Source: Prochlorococcus sp. AG-436-M02 (GTDB lineage Bacteria > Cyanobacteriota > Cyanobacteriia > PCC-6307 > Cyanobiaceae). Taken from it: a stretch of 64,000 bases of DNA. Shown one piece after another: positions 18,920 through 29,529 of this stretch. Below the pieces are notes generated by a model. That model worked only from the letters and a program-made list of their open reading frames with translations, was not told where the DNA came from and did not search any database. The position numbers were made by a program, and so were the translations under genes. Every line of letters starts with the position of its first letter. Position 1 is the stretch's first letter. The stretch lies in the NCBI GenBank assembly GCA_003212515.1, contig QCPL01000002.1:1-64000 (forward strand), given 5' to 3'.

Positions 18920-19480
18920 TTAAAGATTTAAGAATTGACAAGCTTGATGCCAAGCTGTGATGCTTTTACCATCAAGAGCTTCATCCCCGCTTGCAATAGC
19001 ATCATCTAGCTCATTTTTTGACATTTCTAGAACTTCGATGTCTTCGTCTTCATCGCCTTCTGGCTTGGTAGACAAAGTTTCAATACCTCTAGCTAGGAAT
19101 AAATGAATAATTTCATCTGAATACCCTGGGCAAGGGAGCATTACACCTAAAGGATCCCATTGATTAGCTTTAAAACCAGTTTCTTCTTGAAGCTCTCTCT
19201 TAATTGAAGTTAGAGGATCTTCACTTTTTTCGAGAGTGCCTGCTGGGAATTCCAATATTCTTCTTGAAACTGCAAATCTATATTGTCTTAAAATGATTAT
19301 CTTCCCATCTTCTTTTATTGGAACGGCTAAGGCTGCGCCTGGATGGTGGATGATCCCGAAAGTCCCTTCAACCCCAACTGGAAGAGCTAATTTTTTAACT
19401 TCAAAACTGATTTTTTTAGCATTTACGGATTTAATTTTCTCTAAAACTTTAGATGGCTCTATTGGTGATAATGGAGACAT
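18920..19480 (-). CDS. Nudix hydrolase, ADP-ribose pyrophosphatase-like
   Basis: A 186-residue Nudix protein. The complete Nudix box lies at about residues 80-102: G in PAGTLEKSEDP, then REL and the catalytic QEETGF. The upstream FPAG and IILRQYRFAV segments resemble ADP-ribose/ADP-glucose pyrophosphatases. Substrate assignment is by resemblance only. Located between the aminotransferase (convergent) and folK (same strand). Confidence 0.85.
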   Translation of the reverse strand: MSPLSPIEPSKVLEKIKSVNAKKISFEVKKLALPVGVEGTFGIIHHPGAALAVPIKEDGKIIILRQYRFAVSRRILEFPAGTLEKSEDPLTSIKRELQEETGFKANQWDPLGVMLPCPGYSDEIIHLFLARGIETLSTKPEGDEDEDIEVLEMSKNELDDAIASGDEALDGKSITAWHQACQFLNL

Positions 19481-19545
19481 GACTAAATCTGAGCTATAAA
19501 AATTATGCCTCTATTATCCTTCTCTTAGGGTGGTTTTTCTTTTTC

Positions 19546-20127
19546 TTACTCTTTCCATCCTTGTTGAGGGGGTAACTTAATTGGAGGGTCGGAATTTTTC
19601 TTAAGTGCTTCAGCTAGTGGAATTACAACGAAATCTCTTTGGATGGCACGAGGATGAGGCAGTGTTATATCGGAGTTATTTATTTGAAGTCCTCCCCATG
19701 CCAAGAGGTCTATATCAAGAGACCTTGGGCCCCATCGTATAGATTTGCTAGTTCTATCTCTACCGAAATCTTTTTCTATTAATAAGAATCTTTTTAATAG
19801 AGCTTTAGCTAATTCTTTAGAAGGGGTTAAATCTATAAAATTTCCTCCACGTACAACTAATACAGCATTGACAAAATTTGGTTGGCCTGCTGGCCCTCCT
19901 ATAGGTTTTGTTTGATATAAAGGGGACCAAAGGAACTCGCTTTTTGAAGCTATAGAATTGTTCCCTTTGCTTGCGTTGAGATGGTAATTGATCCATTCTT
20001 CAATCTCTTTCTCAATGAGAGCTCTAGCAAGGATTAGTGTCGATTCTGGTGACCCTGCAGGACTATCAGTATTTGCTCCTAATCCAATTGCAAGAGTTTG
20101 CGGTATTGAATTGTTAAAAGATGACAT
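19546..20127 (-). CDS. folK: 2-amino-4-hydroxy-6-hydroxymethyldihydropteridine pyrophosphokinase
   Basis: FolK transfers pyrophosphate from ATP to the pterin in folate synthesis. The 193-residue protein has LGLGANTDSPAGSPE at the N-terminus, PNFVNAVLVV, and the signature RWGPRSLDIDLLAWGG with the metal-binding DIDLL near residue 138. DITLPHPRAIQRDFVVIPL is the conserved C-terminal segment. Divergent from chlD. Confidence 0.93.
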   Translation of the reverse strand: MSSFNNSIPQTLAIGLGANTDSPAGSPESTLILARALIEKEIEEWINYHLNASKGNNSIASKSEFLWSPLYQTKPIGGPAGQPNFVNAVLVVRGGNFIDLTPSKELAKALLKRFLLIEKDFGRDRTSKSIRWGPRSLDIDLLAWGGLQINNSDITLPHPRAIQRDFVVIPLAEALKKNSDPPIKLPPQQGWKE

Positions 20128-20215
20128 GCTCTAATTTGGCAAACTGATGCGAAAATGATTTGGGTTGGGAGATTCGATGGTTTCTACTAGCACACAACCA
20201 AAGAACATTATTTAA

Positions 20216-22297
20216 ATGCTTTCTTCTCTGGATCAATCAAATCGAGCTTTCCCTTTGGCTGCTGTTACTGGTCATGGGACTTTGAAGTTAGCTTTGATGC
20301 TGGCTGCAGTTGACCCAGGACTAGGTGGAGTCATTATTGCCGGCGGAAGAGGCACAGGGAAATCTGTACTAGCAAGAGGTTTGCATGCTCTTTTGCCACC
20401 GATTGAAGTCCTTGATATTGATTTCCCAGAAGATTTTAATGGATCTCGCCCATATGGAAGAAATCTTGACCCCAATATTCCTGAAGAGTGGGATGAGGCT
20501 ACAAATAAATTAATTGAACAAAAAGACTTCCTTTTGCCAGATGGCAATGGGAGAGAGCTTCCTAAAAAAGTTGTTCAAGCTCCATTTGTTCAGGTCCCTC
20601 TTGGTATTACAGAGGATCGTCTTGTTGGATCGGTTGATGTAACTGCTTCGCTAGATAGCGGCAGTGCTGTGTTTCAACCTGGCTTATTAGCAGAATCACA
20701 TAGAGGAGTTCTTTACATCGATGAACTTAACTTGCTTGATGATGGAATTGTCAATCTTATGTTGGCTTCTGTCGGTTCAGGTGAGAATTTAGTTGAACGT
20801 GAAGGCTTAAGTCTTAGTCATCCGTGCCGACCCCTTTTGATTGCTACTTACAATCCTGAGGAAGGTGCTGTTCGTGACCACCTATTAGATCGTTTCGCAA
20901 TTGTTTTATCGGCAGATCAGATTGTTTCTAATGAGCAAAGAGTAGAAATTACACAATCTGCAATTGCCTTTGGTCAAAGCACTGAAAGCTTCGCTAAAAA
21001 GTGGGAAGAGGCAACCGAAGCATTGTCTACACAATTGCTATTAGCTAGGCAATGGCTCCCTGATGTAGTTATTGCTAAGGAACAGATTCAGTATTTGGTC
21101 AATGAAGCAATTCGAGGTGGAGTCGAGGGACATCGCTCTGAGTTATATGCTGCTCGCGTGGCGAAGGCTCACGCTGCATTGTCTGGACGAGATAAGGTTG
21201 ATGCTGAAGATTTGCAAGTAGCTGTTCGCCTTGTTATCGCTCCAAGGGCAATGCAGTTACCACCTGATGAGGAGCAAATGGAACCACCTGCACCAGAAGA
21301 CCAACAACAACCGCCACCACCACCTGAAGAGTCGGAGGATGATCGTTCAGAAGAAGATAATAATGATGATGATACTCCTGATGAAGATTCTGCCCCCCCT
21401 ATACCAGAGGAGTTCATGTTAGATCCTGAGGCTTGTGCTATTGATCCAGACTTGTTGTTATTTTCTGCTGCTAAATCAAAGAGCGGAAGTAGTGGTAGTA
21501 GATCAGCAGTTTTTAGCGATAGTAGAGGGAGATATGTTAAACCAATCATTCCTCGTGGACCGGTTACAAGAATTGCAGTTGACGCAACCCTAAGGGCAGC
21601 AGCTCCTTATCAAAAAGCAAGGAGGGAAAGAGAACCTAACAGAAAGGTCATTGTAGAGGAAGGCGATTTGCGCGCGAAACTCCTTCAAAAGAAAGCAGGC
21701 TCTTTAGTTATTTTCTTGGTTGATGCAAGTGGCTCAATGGCACTTAATCGGATGCAAAGCGCTAAAGGAGCTTTGATTAGATTGTTAACTGAAGCTTATG
21801 AGAGTAGAGACGAAGTTTCTCTTATTCCATTTAGAGGAGAGCAGGCGGAAGTATTGCTGCCACCTACTAGATCTATTACGGCTGCAAAACGGAGATTGGA
21901 GACAATGCCATGTGGTGGAGGATCTCCATTAGCTCATGGTTTAACGCAGGCTGCAAGAGTTGGCGCAAATGCTCTTGCTACTGGCGACCTTGGCCAGGTT
22001 GTAGTTGTTGCGATAACTGATGGAAGAGGAAACATACCTTTAAGCAAATCTTTGGGACAACCTGAAATGGACGGGGATATTCCAGTTGATTTAAAGCAAG
22101 AAGTGCTAGATGTTGCTTCAAGATATCGTACGTTAGGTATCAAATTATTAGTGATAGATACTGAAAGAAAGTTTATAGCCAGTGGAATTGGCAAGGATTT
22201 AGCTGATGCTGCAGCTGGTAAATATGTTCAACTTCCAAAGGCAACCGATCAAGCACTGGCTTCTATCGCTATGGATGCAATAAATACAGTGAAGTAA
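20216..22297 (+). CDS. chlD: Magnesium chelatase subunit D
   Basis: ChlD, with ChlI and ChlH, inserts Mg2+ into protoporphyrin IX, the first committed step of chlorophyll synthesis. The 693-residue protein has an AAA+ module starting with GGRGTGKS at residues 43-50, a proline-rich then acidic linker (about 350-395; [17 protein letters not shown]), and a C-terminal von Willebrand A domain with the MIDAS motif DASGSM near residue 503. Its stop codon directly abuts the stop of the convergent MCE gene. Confidence 0.96.
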   Translation: MLSSLDQSNRAFPLAAVTGHGTLKLALMLAAVDPGLGGVIIAGGRGTGKSVLARGLHALLPPIEVLDIDFPEDFNGSRPYGRNLDPNIPEEWDEATNKLIEQKDFLLPDGNGRELPKKVVQAPFVQVPLGITEDRLVGSVDVTASLDSGSAVFQPGLLAESHRGVLYIDELNLLDDGIVNLMLASVGSGENLVEREGLSLSHPCRPLLIATYNPEEGAVRDHLLDRFAIVLSADQIVSNEQRVEITQSAIAFGQSTESFAKKWEEATEALSTQLLLARQWLPDVVIAKEQIQYLVNEAIRGGVEGHRSELYAARVAKAHAALSGRDKVDAEDLQVAVRLVIAPRAMQLPPDEEQMEPPAPEDQQQPPPPPEESEDDRSEEDNNDDDTPDEDSAPPIPEEFMLDPEACAIDPDLLLFSAAKSKSGSSGSRSAVFSDSRGRYVKPIIPRGPVTRIAVDATLRAAAPYQKARREREPNRKVIVEEGDLRAKLLQKKAGSLVIFLVDASGSMALNRMQSAKGALIRLLTEAYESRDEVSLIPFRGEQAEVLLPPTRSITAAKRRLETMPCGGGSPLAHGLTQAARVGANALATGDLGQVVVVAITDGRGNIPLSKSLGQPEMDGDIPVDLKQEVLDVASRYRTLGIKLLVIDTERKFIASGIGKDLADAAAGKYVQLPKATDQALASIAMDAINTVK

Positions 22298-23146
22298 TCA
22301 ATTTTTGTATATATCATTGAAAAGTTTTCCTACTCCTATAGCAGCATCTTTTAATGCATTCCTTAAATCATCATCATTAACTATCTCTTCTACTTTATCA
22401 CTTATTTTATCCATCTTAGCAGTAAAAGATTTAATAGAACTTGTGCTTGATTTGATGTCTTGTAGAACTTCTGGATCATCAATTGAACTAAGAATATTAT
22501 TGATGTGACTAGCTGATCTCTTTAAATCATTAATAATTGGCTTGGCTTTATATAATTCTAATTTTGTTAACCTGATTAATTCATCTAGATTTTCCTGGGT
22601 GCTATCGAATTGTTCAATAGAAGAAACCATCTTGCTGATAATCTTCTTATTCTCAGCATCATTAATGAATTTATTTAGATCTCCAGTTAATTTAGAAATA
22701 TTTGTCAGGTCATTACCTTTTATAGAATCACCCTTGCAAAGAATTACTTTCTGCATACAGTCCTTATCAGTTGGAAGTATTTTTAAAGTTTCAATGGGAT
22801 CACCTTCGCTAATTAATGAGACTTGAGCATCTCCACCTAATAATGAATTCGTTTCAATTTTTGCTTTGATCGGTTTGAATAAAACAAGATCATTTTTGTT
22901 AATTCTAATTTTGGCTTGTACATCTTTTGCTGAGAAAGTGATTGTTTGTACATTTCCTATTTGAATACCCCTGAATGTAACGGGTGTCCCTTCTGATAAG
23001 CCTGTCGCATCAGTAAAGTTAGCTGTAATAGCCCATGTTTCTCTACTGAGTTTTAACCCTTTCAACCAAAAAGTTAGCCCTGAAAAGATTACTACTCCTC
23101 CTAAAAGGGAAAATCCAACAATGGCATCACGATAACTGCGACGCAT
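22298..23146 (-). CDS. MCE/MlaD-family substrate-binding protein of a lipid ABC transporter
   Basis: A 282-residue protein with one N-terminal transmembrane anchor (IVGFSLLGGVVIFSGLTFWL, residues 10-29) and an MCE domain (DATGLSEGTPVTFRGIQIG near residues 46-64), followed by a long predicted-helical tail. In cyanobacteria and plastids (TGD2) such proteins carry lipids between membranes. The ATPase gene lies 5 bp upstream on the same strand; the permease (MlaE/TGD1 type) is not in the window. Confidence 0.85.
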   Translation of the reverse strand: MRRSYRDAIVGFSLLGGVVIFSGLTFWLKGLKLSRETWAITANFTDATGLSEGTPVTFRGIQIGNVQTITFSAKDVQAKIRINKNDLVLFKPIKAKIETNSLLGGDAQVSLISEGDPIETLKILPTDKDCMQKVILCKGDSIKGNDLTNISKLTGDLNKFINDAENKKIISKMVSSIEQFDSTQENLDELIRLTKLELYKAKPIINDLKRSASHINNILSSIDDPEVLQDIKSSTSSIKSFTAKMDKISDKVEEIVNDDDLRNALKDAAIGVGKLFNDIYKN

Positions 23147-23151
23147 AGGAA

Positions 23152-24018
23152 TTAAATCTCTTTGGGTTTCATAGGCCCTTCAAGACTACCTGTTCTGAAC
23201 TGTTTAATGAAGGGGTTTTCAGTTTTTTTGAAATCTTCTATAGAGCCATCCCATTGAAATTGTCCTCCATATAACATCACAACTCTTTCGGCTGCTCTTT
23301 CGATGGTACTAAGAACATGGCTGACTACGATTGAACATCCTTTTGCCAAAGTGGTTGTCTTAACTATTAGATCTTCGATTCTAGTACTAGCAACAGGATC
23401 TAAGCCAGCTGTAGGTTCATCAAAAAGCAAAAGCGGCATTGACGAGGAATCATTGATTGGGTCATTGATCAAAGCTCTTGCAAAACTTACTCTTTTTTGC
23501 ATTCCCCCACTTAATTGTCCTGGGAACTTCTCAGCAATATCGTACAGACCAACTTCTTCAAGGCAGGAAATAACAATTTCTTTGATTTCTTGAGCTCCAA
23601 TTTGTGAATTTTTTTTTAATAAAAAACCTACATTCTCCTCAACAGTGAGAGAGCCTATTAAGGCAGGGTTTTGAAAAACTAAGCGAACGTCAGGAGGAAT
23701 ATTTTGGTCTAGGCGTAAGTATTGTTGGATAGTCCCAAATAACTTTAATCCTCCACTTGACGGAAGTAATAAGCCTGCAAGCAATCTCAATACTGTTGAT
23801 TTCCCTGATCCAGAAGGACCAATTATTGCAATTCTTTCACCAGGCTTCATTGTTAGGTTGACTTTATTTAAAACGGAATTTTCCCCCCATTTCATTGACA
23901 AGTCTTCCATCTCAACTACTGGAGAGATTTGGCTGAGTAAAGTTTTAGATGATAAATCTTTCATATCAATATTTATTTTATCGGACTGTAAAGTAGTGTC
24001 CTTTAGTGCTCTCTTCAT
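23152..24018 (-). CDS. ABC transporter ATP-binding protein, MlaF/TGD3-like
   Basis: A 288-residue ABC ATPase. Walker A is GPSGSGKST (near residue 75), the Q-loop is in LVFQNPALIGSLTVEENV, the signature is LSGGMQKRVSFARAL, and Walker B is LLLFDEPTAGLDP. Similarity to MlaF and the adjacent MCE gene indicate the energising subunit of a lipid importer. The roughly 30 residues before the domain are hydrophilic and atypical. Confidence 0.9.
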   Translation of the reverse strand: MKRALKDTTLQSDKINIDMKDLSSKTLLSQISPVVEMEDLSMKWGENSVLNKVNLTMKPGERIAIIGPSGSGKSTVLRLLAGLLLPSSGGLKLFGTIQQYLRLDQNIPPDVRLVFQNPALIGSLTVEENVGFLLKKNSQIGAQEIKEIVISCLEEVGLYDIAEKFPGQLSGGMQKRVSFARALINDPINDSSSMPLLLFDEPTAGLDPVASTRIEDLIVKTTTLAKGCSIVVSHVLSTIERAAERVVMLYGGQFQWDGSIEDFKKTENPFIKQFRTGSLEGPMKPKEI

Positions 24019-24060
24019 TTAGACCCTTAGTTGTTTTAAAGTGCATGTTCGAGTAAGCCA

Positions 24061-25467
24061 TTGAAAGAAAGGATTCCTAGTAGGCGCAAATCTTTACGAT
24101 GGCGTAAAAAGAGTTTGAAAAGAACTCATAGATTTGATTTGTTTGGACGATTACAAAGAGCGCTTAGCTGGCTTTTGCCTGGATTGGTAGTTAAAAGATG
24201 GATGCTTATATCAGGTTTTGGATTGATAGTAGCGCTTTTTGGCGTGAGTATATGGGCTGATTTGAGGCCAATTTATTGGGGAATAGAAGTAATGTTTTCC
24301 CTTATTGGCTTGATTACTAAGTTTCTGCCATCCAGCATTATGGGACCAATCGTATTGTTTATTGGAATTGCACTTTTGATTTGGGGACAGAATAAAAGCT
24401 TTAAATCAATTCAAAAGGCAGTTGCTCCAGACAAAGATGATATTCTTATTAACGCTTTGCGAGCAAAAAGTAAATTAAATCGAGGGCCTAATATTGTTGC
24501 TATTGGAGGTGGGACAGGCCTTTCGACTCTTCTCAAGGGATTAAAAAGATATAGCAACCGAATTACAGCAGTGGTCACGGTTGCTGATGATGGAGGAAGT
24601 AGCGGAATTTTAAGAAGAGAATTAGGAGTGCAACCTCCAGGAGATATTAGAAATTGTTTAGCAGCCTTGTCTACTGAAGAATCGTTGATAACGCGTCTTT
24701 TTCAATATCGATTCTCTTCTGGAACAGGACTTGTAGGTCATAGTTTTGGGAATCTGTTTTTGTCTGCATTAACTTCGATTACTGGGAATCTAGAAACAGC
24801 GATTACTGCTTCAAGTCGAGTTTTGGATGTCCGAGGCCAAGTTGTACCAGCCACTAATGCAGATGTTCGTTTATGGGCAGAACTTCAGAATGGGGATCGA
24901 ATTGAAGGTGAATCTGCAATAAGTCATGTCCAGTGTCCAATCGTAAGAATTGGATGCATGCCTGAAAACCCTCCTGCATTGCCTAGTGCTATTGAGGCTA
25001 TTGAGAATGCTGAATTAATTGTTTTAGGCCCTGGGAGTCTATATACATCTCTCTTGCCTAACCTGTTGATACCTCAAATTGTTGAAGCAATTCAAAGGAG
25101 TAAAGCAACAAAGCTTTATGTATGTAATTTGATGACGCAACCTGGAGAAACTGATGGACTGGATGCAACAGGACATGTAAGAGCTATTGAGGCACAACTC
25201 GCTAGCTTTGGGATTACAAAAAGAATGTTCAACACAATAATTGCTCAGAAGGATTTCCCTCCTTCAGGCTTACTTGATTACTATCTTTCTAAAGGGGCTG
25301 AGCCAGTTCAATGCGATATTAATAGTCTTACAGTGAAAGGCTATAAGGTTTTCAAAGCATCACTGGGATCCCTTAATAAGAGAACTTCGGCAGTCTTAAG
25401 ACACGATCCTAAAAGACTATCTTTAGCTGTTATGAGGGCTTTTAAGAATGACAAAAGAGATATTTAG
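24061..25467 (+). CDS. YvcK/CofD-like protein with N-terminal membrane segments
   Basis: A 468-residue protein of the YvcK (gluconeogenesis factor) / CofD-like superfamily. Two hydrophobic segments lie in residues 40-120 ([19 protein letters not shown] and [17 protein letters not shown]), then the nucleotide-binding start [20 protein letters not shown] near residue 145 and [19 protein letters not shown]. YvcK proteins bind UDP-sugars and affect central carbon and cell-wall metabolism in Bacillus; the cyanobacterial role is unclear. The start is a TTG at 24061, kept because the basic N-terminus precedes the first helix. The 3' end overlaps convergent ndhJ by 4 bp. Confidence 0.82.
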   Translation: MKERIPSRRKSLRWRKKSLKRTHRFDLFGRLQRALSWLLPGLVVKRWMLISGFGLIVALFGVSIWADLRPIYWGIEVMFSLIGLITKFLPSSIMGPIVLFIGIALLIWGQNKSFKSIQKAVAPDKDDILINALRAKSKLNRGPNIVAIGGGTGLSTLLKGLKRYSNRITAVVTVADDGGSSGILRRELGVQPPGDIRNCLAALSTEESLITRLFQYRFSSGTGLVGHSFGNLFLSALTSITGNLETAITASSRVLDVRGQVVPATNADVRLWAELQNGDRIEGESAISHVQCPIVRIGCMPENPPALPSAIEAIENAELIVLGPGSLYTSLLPNLLIPQIVEAIQRSKATKLYVCNLMTQPGETDGLDATGHVRAIEAQLASFGITKRMFNTIIAQKDFPPSGLLDYYLSKGAEPVQCDINSLTVKGYKVFKASLGSLNKRTSAVLRHDPKRLSLAVMRAFKNDKRDI

Positions 25468-26009
25468 TAAGCGTCTTGCATTTCGTAAAAATCAGGTTGA
25501 ACATAGTCTTTCCTTAATGGCCATCCTTTCCAATCTTCAGGCATTAATAGTCTTTTGGGATGAGGATGCCCAACAAAATTGACTCCAAACATATCGTAGG
25601 TTTCACGTTCCTGCCAATCAGAACCTCTGAAAATCTTGTAAAGAGATGGAACTTGCAGATCTCCTTCTCTATCAAGATATACTTTTAAACGAACTTCCTC
25701 TGGCTTAGAACCATGTTTATATTCTTTAATTGATATTAAATGGTAAAAACAAACTATCTTTTTCCCAGGGCCTTCATCATAGCCCCCTTGACATTGTAAA
25801 TAGTTAAAACCATGCTTTTTTAAACTGGAAACGATTTGCAGAAGTAAATCAGGCTTGACATTGATAACTTCAATCCCAATATGATCAGGCTCATTACAAG
25901 TATGATCTAAACCTTCATTAAAAAGTAATTGACTGATTGCTCCTCTTTCGGGTGATATTTCTTTTTCAATTTGAGCATCTTGGCTCAGGTCATTCTGATC
26001 TTTATTCAT
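25464..26009 (-). CDS. ndhJ: NAD(P)H-quinone oxidoreductase subunit J
   Basis: A 181-residue peripheral-arm subunit of the photosynthetic NDH-1 complex, which moves electrons from ferredoxin to plastoquinone in cyclic flow and respiration. It contains the 30-kDa subunit signature [20 protein letters not shown] and ends [20 protein letters not shown]. Third gene of an ndhC-ndhK-ndhJ operon, 11 bp after ndhK. Confidence 0.96.
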   Translation of the reverse strand: MNKDQNDLSQDAQIEKEISPERGAISQLLFNEGLDHTCNEPDHIGIEVINVKPDLLLQIVSSLKKHGFNYLQCQGGYDEGPGKKIVCFYHLISIKEYKHGSKPEEVRLKVYLDREGDLQVPSLYKIFRGSDWQERETYDMFGVNFVGHPHPKRLLMPEDWKGWPLRKDYVQPDFYEMQDAY

Positions 26010-26020
26010 GACAAAAAAAG

Positions 26021-26779
26021 TTAGTTAACATTAGTTCCTTCTAGTAGCTCTTCTGATTTTATTTTCACTTCTTCTCCAGCTTCTAATGCCCTTTTCTGAC
26101 TCTCTGCTTTTAAGTATGAACCAGTGACTAGTGGATCAATTCTTTTCATTTTGTGCCCAACAGTAAAGTAACGATGCGTTGGCGCTACTTTTGAACGTTC
26201 AGTAAATGATTCATTGCCGACTTTCTTGCGAAGTTTAATGACAGCATCAAAAATTGCTTCTGGTCTAGGAGGACATCCAGGTAAATAAAGATCAACAGGT
26301 ATGAGTTTGTCTACTCCACGAACAGCTGTGGTTGAGTCTGCACTAAACATTCCGCCAGTAATAGTGCAAGCTCCCATTGCTATTACATATTTTGGATCTG
26401 GCATTTGTTCATAAAGTCTTACAAGAGCAGGAGCCATTTTCATTGTGACAGTACCTGCAACTATTAATAGATCAGCTTGTCTAGGAGAGCTTCTCGGGAC
26501 AAGCCCAAAGCGATCAAAATCAAATCGAGAACCAATTAATGCTGCAAATTCAATAAAACAGCAAGCAGTCCCATATAGCAAAGGCCATAGACTGCTCAAC
26601 CTAGCCCAGTTATGCAAATCATCCAGACTAGTCAGAATTATATTTTCACTTAAATCGGTCGTAATTGTTGGTTCAGCGACTGGACCGCATGTTGCTGATC
26701 GAATGTCTCTAACGGATTTTGCTGAAGAAAAATTATTCAAAGATCTAACTCCATTCAAGTGCACCTTTGCGCCATGCAT
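26021..26779 (-). CDS. ndhK: NAD(P)H-quinone oxidoreductase subunit K
   Basis: NdhK carries the N2 [4Fe-4S] cluster at the quinone site of NDH-1. The cluster cysteines are visible in [23 protein letters not shown] and LPGCPPRPE. The ATG at 26779 lies inside ndhC (35-bp overlap); in-frame GTG 26764, TTG 26758 and TTG 26740 are alternatives that shorten an unconserved N-terminus. The conserved core begins about residue 45. Confidence 0.94.
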   Translation of the reverse strand: MHGAKVHLNGVRSLNNFSSAKSVRDIRSATCGPVAEPTITTDLSENIILTSLDDLHNWARLSSLWPLLYGTACCFIEFAALIGSRFDFDRFGLVPRSSPRQADLLIVAGTVTMKMAPALVRLYEQMPDPKYVIAMGACTITGGMFSADSTTAVRGVDKLIPVDLYLPGCPPRPEAIFDAVIKLRKKVGNESFTERSKVAPTHRYFTVGHKMKRIDPLVTGSYLKAESQKRALEAGEEVKIKSEELLEGTNVN

Positions 26780-27107
26780 ATGCTAGTGCAACTATAAGAA
26801 TTGAAATGAAAATAAGTGCTTCTATAAATGCTAGTAAACCAAGTTTGTGAAAAGCTACTGCCCATGGATACAGAAAAACTGTTTCAACATCGAAAATAAC
26901 AAATACAAGTGCAAACATGTAATACCTGATATTGAATTGAATCCAGGCTCCGCCTATAGGCTCCATACCAGATTCATAAGTGAGCTCTCTTTCCCCAGGC
27001 TTGCTTGTTGGCGAAATTAGCTTATTTGTTACGAGAGCAAGAACTGGCACTGCAGCCGATATCAATAGAAAACCAAGGAATGCGTCGTAACCCTCAAGAG
27101 CAAACAT
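26745..27107 (-). CDS. ndhC: NAD(P)H-quinone oxidoreductase subunit 3
   Basis: A 120-residue membrane subunit of NDH-1 with three hydrophobic helices. The conserved loop [26 protein letters not shown] (read in two pieces here) and [18 protein letters not shown] are hallmarks of the NuoA/NdhC family. First gene of the ndhCKJ operon; divergent from rubA across a 70-bp gap that must hold both promoters. Confidence 0.96.
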   Translation of the reverse strand: MFALEGYDAFLGFLLISAAVPVLALVTNKLISPTSKPGERELTYESGMEPIGGAWIQFNIRYYMFALVFVIFDVETVFLYPWAVAFHKLGLLAFIEALIFISILIVALAYAWRKGALEWS

Positions 27108-27177
27108 GATGCATTAAATACTTGATTATTAGTTTGGCACTCACTTAAGCGCACTTTCCTCGATAGAGTTAGGTTGT

Positions 27178-27624
27178 GTGAAAGTGCAAACGGTGAGCGA
27201 TGAACAAAAATCTGCATTAGATAAGGCAAAAGCCAATACATTTGGCAATACTCCTATTGATGCAGATAAAACATCAGATCAGAAACTTCCAGCCCTAGAA
27301 GAGGATTTGAGCCAAAATAGGTTTGAATGTTCTGAATGTGGTTATGTGTATGACCCAAAGGAAGGTCTGCGGAAATATCAAATTCTCCCAGGAACTTCTT
27401 TTTTGGAAATAGATCAGGAAAAGTTTCGTTGCCCAGTTTGCAGAGCACGATATGGTGCTTACAAAGATATAGGGGCTAAATTTGTACCTACTGATGGTTT
27501 TGAAGAGAACGTTGTGTATGGATTTGGTTTCAATAATCTTCCCCCAGGTCAGAAAAATGTCCTTATTTTCGGTGGTTTAGCTTTTGCCGCTGCTTGCTTT
27601 TTATCTCTTTACTCCTTGCATTAA
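27178..27624 (+). CDS. rubA: Membrane-anchored rubredoxin
   Basis: A 148-residue rubredoxin with one C-terminal transmembrane helix (VLIFGGLAFAAACFLSLYSL). The iron site is formed by CSECGYVYDP (near residue 52) and CPVCRARYG (near residue 85). Thylakoid-bound RubA of this type is required for assembly of photosystem II (and possibly PSI). The start is a GTG at 27178. It lies directly upstream of ycf48 (6-bp gap), as in other cyanobacteria, which supports the role. Confidence 0.93.
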   Translation: MKVQTVSDEQKSALDKAKANTFGNTPIDADKTSDQKLPALEEDLSQNRFECSECGYVYDPKEGLRKYQILPGTSFLEIDQEKFRCPVCRARYGAYKDIGAKFVPTDGFEENVVYGFGFNNLPPGQKNVLIFGGLAFAAACFLSLYSLH

Positions 27625-27630
27625 GCTTTC

Positions 27631-28650
27631 ATGAATCGCTTCATCAACTATTCAATTAATTTAATTTTAATTCTTTCTCTTGGGCTTGTTTTGACTAGTT
27701 GTGTGACCACTACTCGGTTACCAGTTGAACCTATTAGTCCTTGGGAAGAAATTGAATTAGCAAATGATGATAACCCTCTTGATATAGCATTTGTTGATGA
27801 AAACCATGGCTTCTTAGTGGGAGCTAATAGGTTGATACTTGAAACGAATGATGGAGGATTAACTTGGCAGGAGAGGAGCTTGGAAATCCCTAGTGAGGAG
27901 AACTTTAGATTAATTAGTATTGACTTTAAAGGTGATGAAGGATGGATCGTTGGCCAACCAAGCCTTGTTATGCATAGTGAAGATGCAGGGAAGAATTGGA
28001 CACGTTTGTCGCTAGGTAATCAATTGCCTGGAGATCCATATTTGATAACAACGCTGGATAAAGATTCAGCTGAATTAGCAACCACTGCTGGGGCTGTATA
28101 CCGTACAAATGATGCAGGTCAGAATTGGGAAGGAAGGGTTGCAGAAGCTTCAGGTGGTGTTCGAGATTTGCGAAGAAGAGAAGACGGTACTTATGTAAGC
28201 GTAAGTAGTTTAGGTAACTTTTTCGTGACTTTAGATAGTGGTGATCAAGCTTGGGAATCGCATCAAAGAGCAAGTAGCAAAAGGGTTCAAACATTAGGCT
28301 TTAAGCCTGATGGTCAATTATGGATGCTTTCACGAGGTGCTGAAATTCGCCTTAATGATGAACCTGGTGATTTTGAAAGTTGGACTAAGCCAATCGTTCC
28401 TTTGGTAAATGGATACAACTATATGGATATGGCATGGGACCCTAATGGTGGAATTTGGGCTGGTGGAGGCAATGGAACTCTTTTAGTTAGTAAAGATGAT
28501 GGAAAAACTTGGAAAAAAGATCCAATTGGTTACGCAACTCCAACAAATTTTATTCGAATACTTTTTTTAGAAAATTGGCAGAGCAATTCTCCTAAAGGCT
28601 TTGCACTAGGGGAAAGAGGGCATGTTTTACGCTGGATTGGCTACACATAA
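27631..28650 (+). CDS. ycf48: Photosystem II assembly factor Ycf48 (HCF136)
   Basis: Ycf48 binds precursor D1 and helps build the PSII reaction centre on the lumenal side. The 339-residue protein has a lipoprotein-type signal (hydrophobic stretch ending LVLTSC, residues 12-24) and repeated beta-propeller motifs ([47 protein letters not shown]). Located between rubA and psbE in the usual assembly operon. Confidence 0.95.
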   Translation: MNRFINYSINLILILSLGLVLTSCVTTTRLPVEPISPWEEIELANDDNPLDIAFVDENHGFLVGANRLILETNDGGLTWQERSLEIPSEENFRLISIDFKGDEGWIVGQPSLVMHSEDAGKNWTRLSLGNQLPGDPYLITTLDKDSAELATTAGAVYRTNDAGQNWEGRVAEASGGVRDLRRREDGTYVSVSSLGNFFVTLDSGDQAWESHQRASSKRVQTLGFKPDGQLWMLSRGAEIRLNDEPGDFESWTKPIVPLVNGYNYMDMAWDPNGGIWAGGGNGTLLVSKDDGKTWKKDPIGYATPTNFIRILFLENWQSNSPKGFALGERGHVLRWIGYT

Positions 28651-28749
28651 TTGACTCCAAATGCACAACGCTCTGTAACCATGCTGATACACCTGCCCAT
28701 ACTTTTAGATAGTCCCTTGTAGGATCTAGCAGATAATACGCGTGAGGCT

Positions 28750-28998
28750 ATGGCTGCCGGCTCCACCGGGGAACGCCCGTTTTTTGAGATCATTACCAGT
28801 GTCCGTTATTGGATTATCCATGCCGTGACTCTGCCCGCGATCTTTATCGCAGGATTCTTATTTGTGTCTACAGGACTTGCCTATGACGCATTTGGGACTC
28901 CCAGACCAGACACCTATTTTCAGGCTTCTGAAACTAAGGCTCCAGTAGTGTCACAACGCTTTGAATCCAAAGCTCAACTTGACCTGCGCCTGAAATAA
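28750..28998 (+). CDS. psbE: Cytochrome b559 alpha subunit
   Basis: An 82-residue PSII subunit with one transmembrane helix. The haem-ligating His is in [20 protein letters not shown] (near residue 23), followed by [15 protein letters not shown] on the lumenal side. First of the psbE-F-L-J run, with 4 bp to psbF. Confidence 0.97.
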
Positions 28999-29002
28999 CC
29001 TA

Positions 29003-29149
29003 ATGACAAACTCTTCTTCTCCCTTACAGGCTGTTGAAGTCCGTACCTATCCAATCTTTACGGTGCGTTGGCTTGCAGTTCATGCATTGGCTATCCCAAC
29101 AGTATTTTTCTTGGGTGCTATTGCAGCAATGCAGTTCATCCGTCGTTGA
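29003..29149 (+). CDS. psbF: Cytochrome b559 beta subunit
   Basis: A 48-residue protein, [19 protein letters not shown] at the N-terminus, then [19 protein letters not shown], whose His supplies the second haem ligand of cytochrome b559. The ATG is at 29003, 4 bp after psbE. The sequence is complete and typical. Confidence 0.97.
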
Positions 29150-29170
29150 TTTACGACTTATTTTTTAGCC

Positions 29171-29290
29171 ATGCAAGTTAATCCAAATCCAAACAAGCTT
29201 TCGGTTGAGCTGAACCGAACAAGCCTTTATTTAGGGCTTTTGCTTGTTTTTGTTCTCGGGATTTTGTTCTCAAGCTATTTCTTTAATTAA
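29171..29290 (+). CDS. psbL: Photosystem II protein L
   Basis: A 39-residue single-helix PSII subunit ([19 protein letters not shown], then a hydrophobic helix ending SSYFFN), one of the most conserved small PSII proteins. It stabilises the QA-side of the reaction centre dimer. Located 21 bp after psbF. Confidence 0.96.
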   Translation: MQVNPNPNKLSVELNRTSLYLGLLLVFVLGILFSSYFFN

Positions 29291-29304
29291 ATTCTTCTTT
29301 AATC

Positions 29305-29502
29305 ATGAGCGCTAAATTAAAGGGTCCAGATGGTCGTCTTCCAGATAGACTTCCAGATGGACGTCCAGCTGTTTCGTGGGAACGACGTTGGACTGAGGGT
29401 CAGTTGCCTTTGTGGTTAGTTGCCACTGCTGGCGGAATTGCAGTTATTTTTGTTTTAGGAATTTTCTTCTATGGTTCCTACACAGGTGTTGGATCAGCTT
29501 AA
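29305..29502 (+). CDS. psbJ: Photosystem II protein J
   Basis: A 65-residue PSII subunit that affects electron transfer from QA to plastoquinone. A hydrophilic N-terminus ([19 protein letters not shown]) precedes one helix [20 protein letters not shown] and the conserved [10 protein letters not shown]. Last gene of the psbEFLJ unit. Confidence 0.96.
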   Translation: MSAKLKGPDGRLPDRLPDGRPAVSWERRWTEGQLPLWLVATAGGIAVIFVLGIFFYGSYTGVGSA

Positions 29503-29529
29503 TTCCCTCAACTGGTTTTAAATATTCTT

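Noticed and set aside
21169-21549. Serine/glycine-rich reverse frame inside chlD
   Set aside because: It is the complement of the Pro-rich and acidic linker of ChlD; the low-complexity composition comes from that linker.
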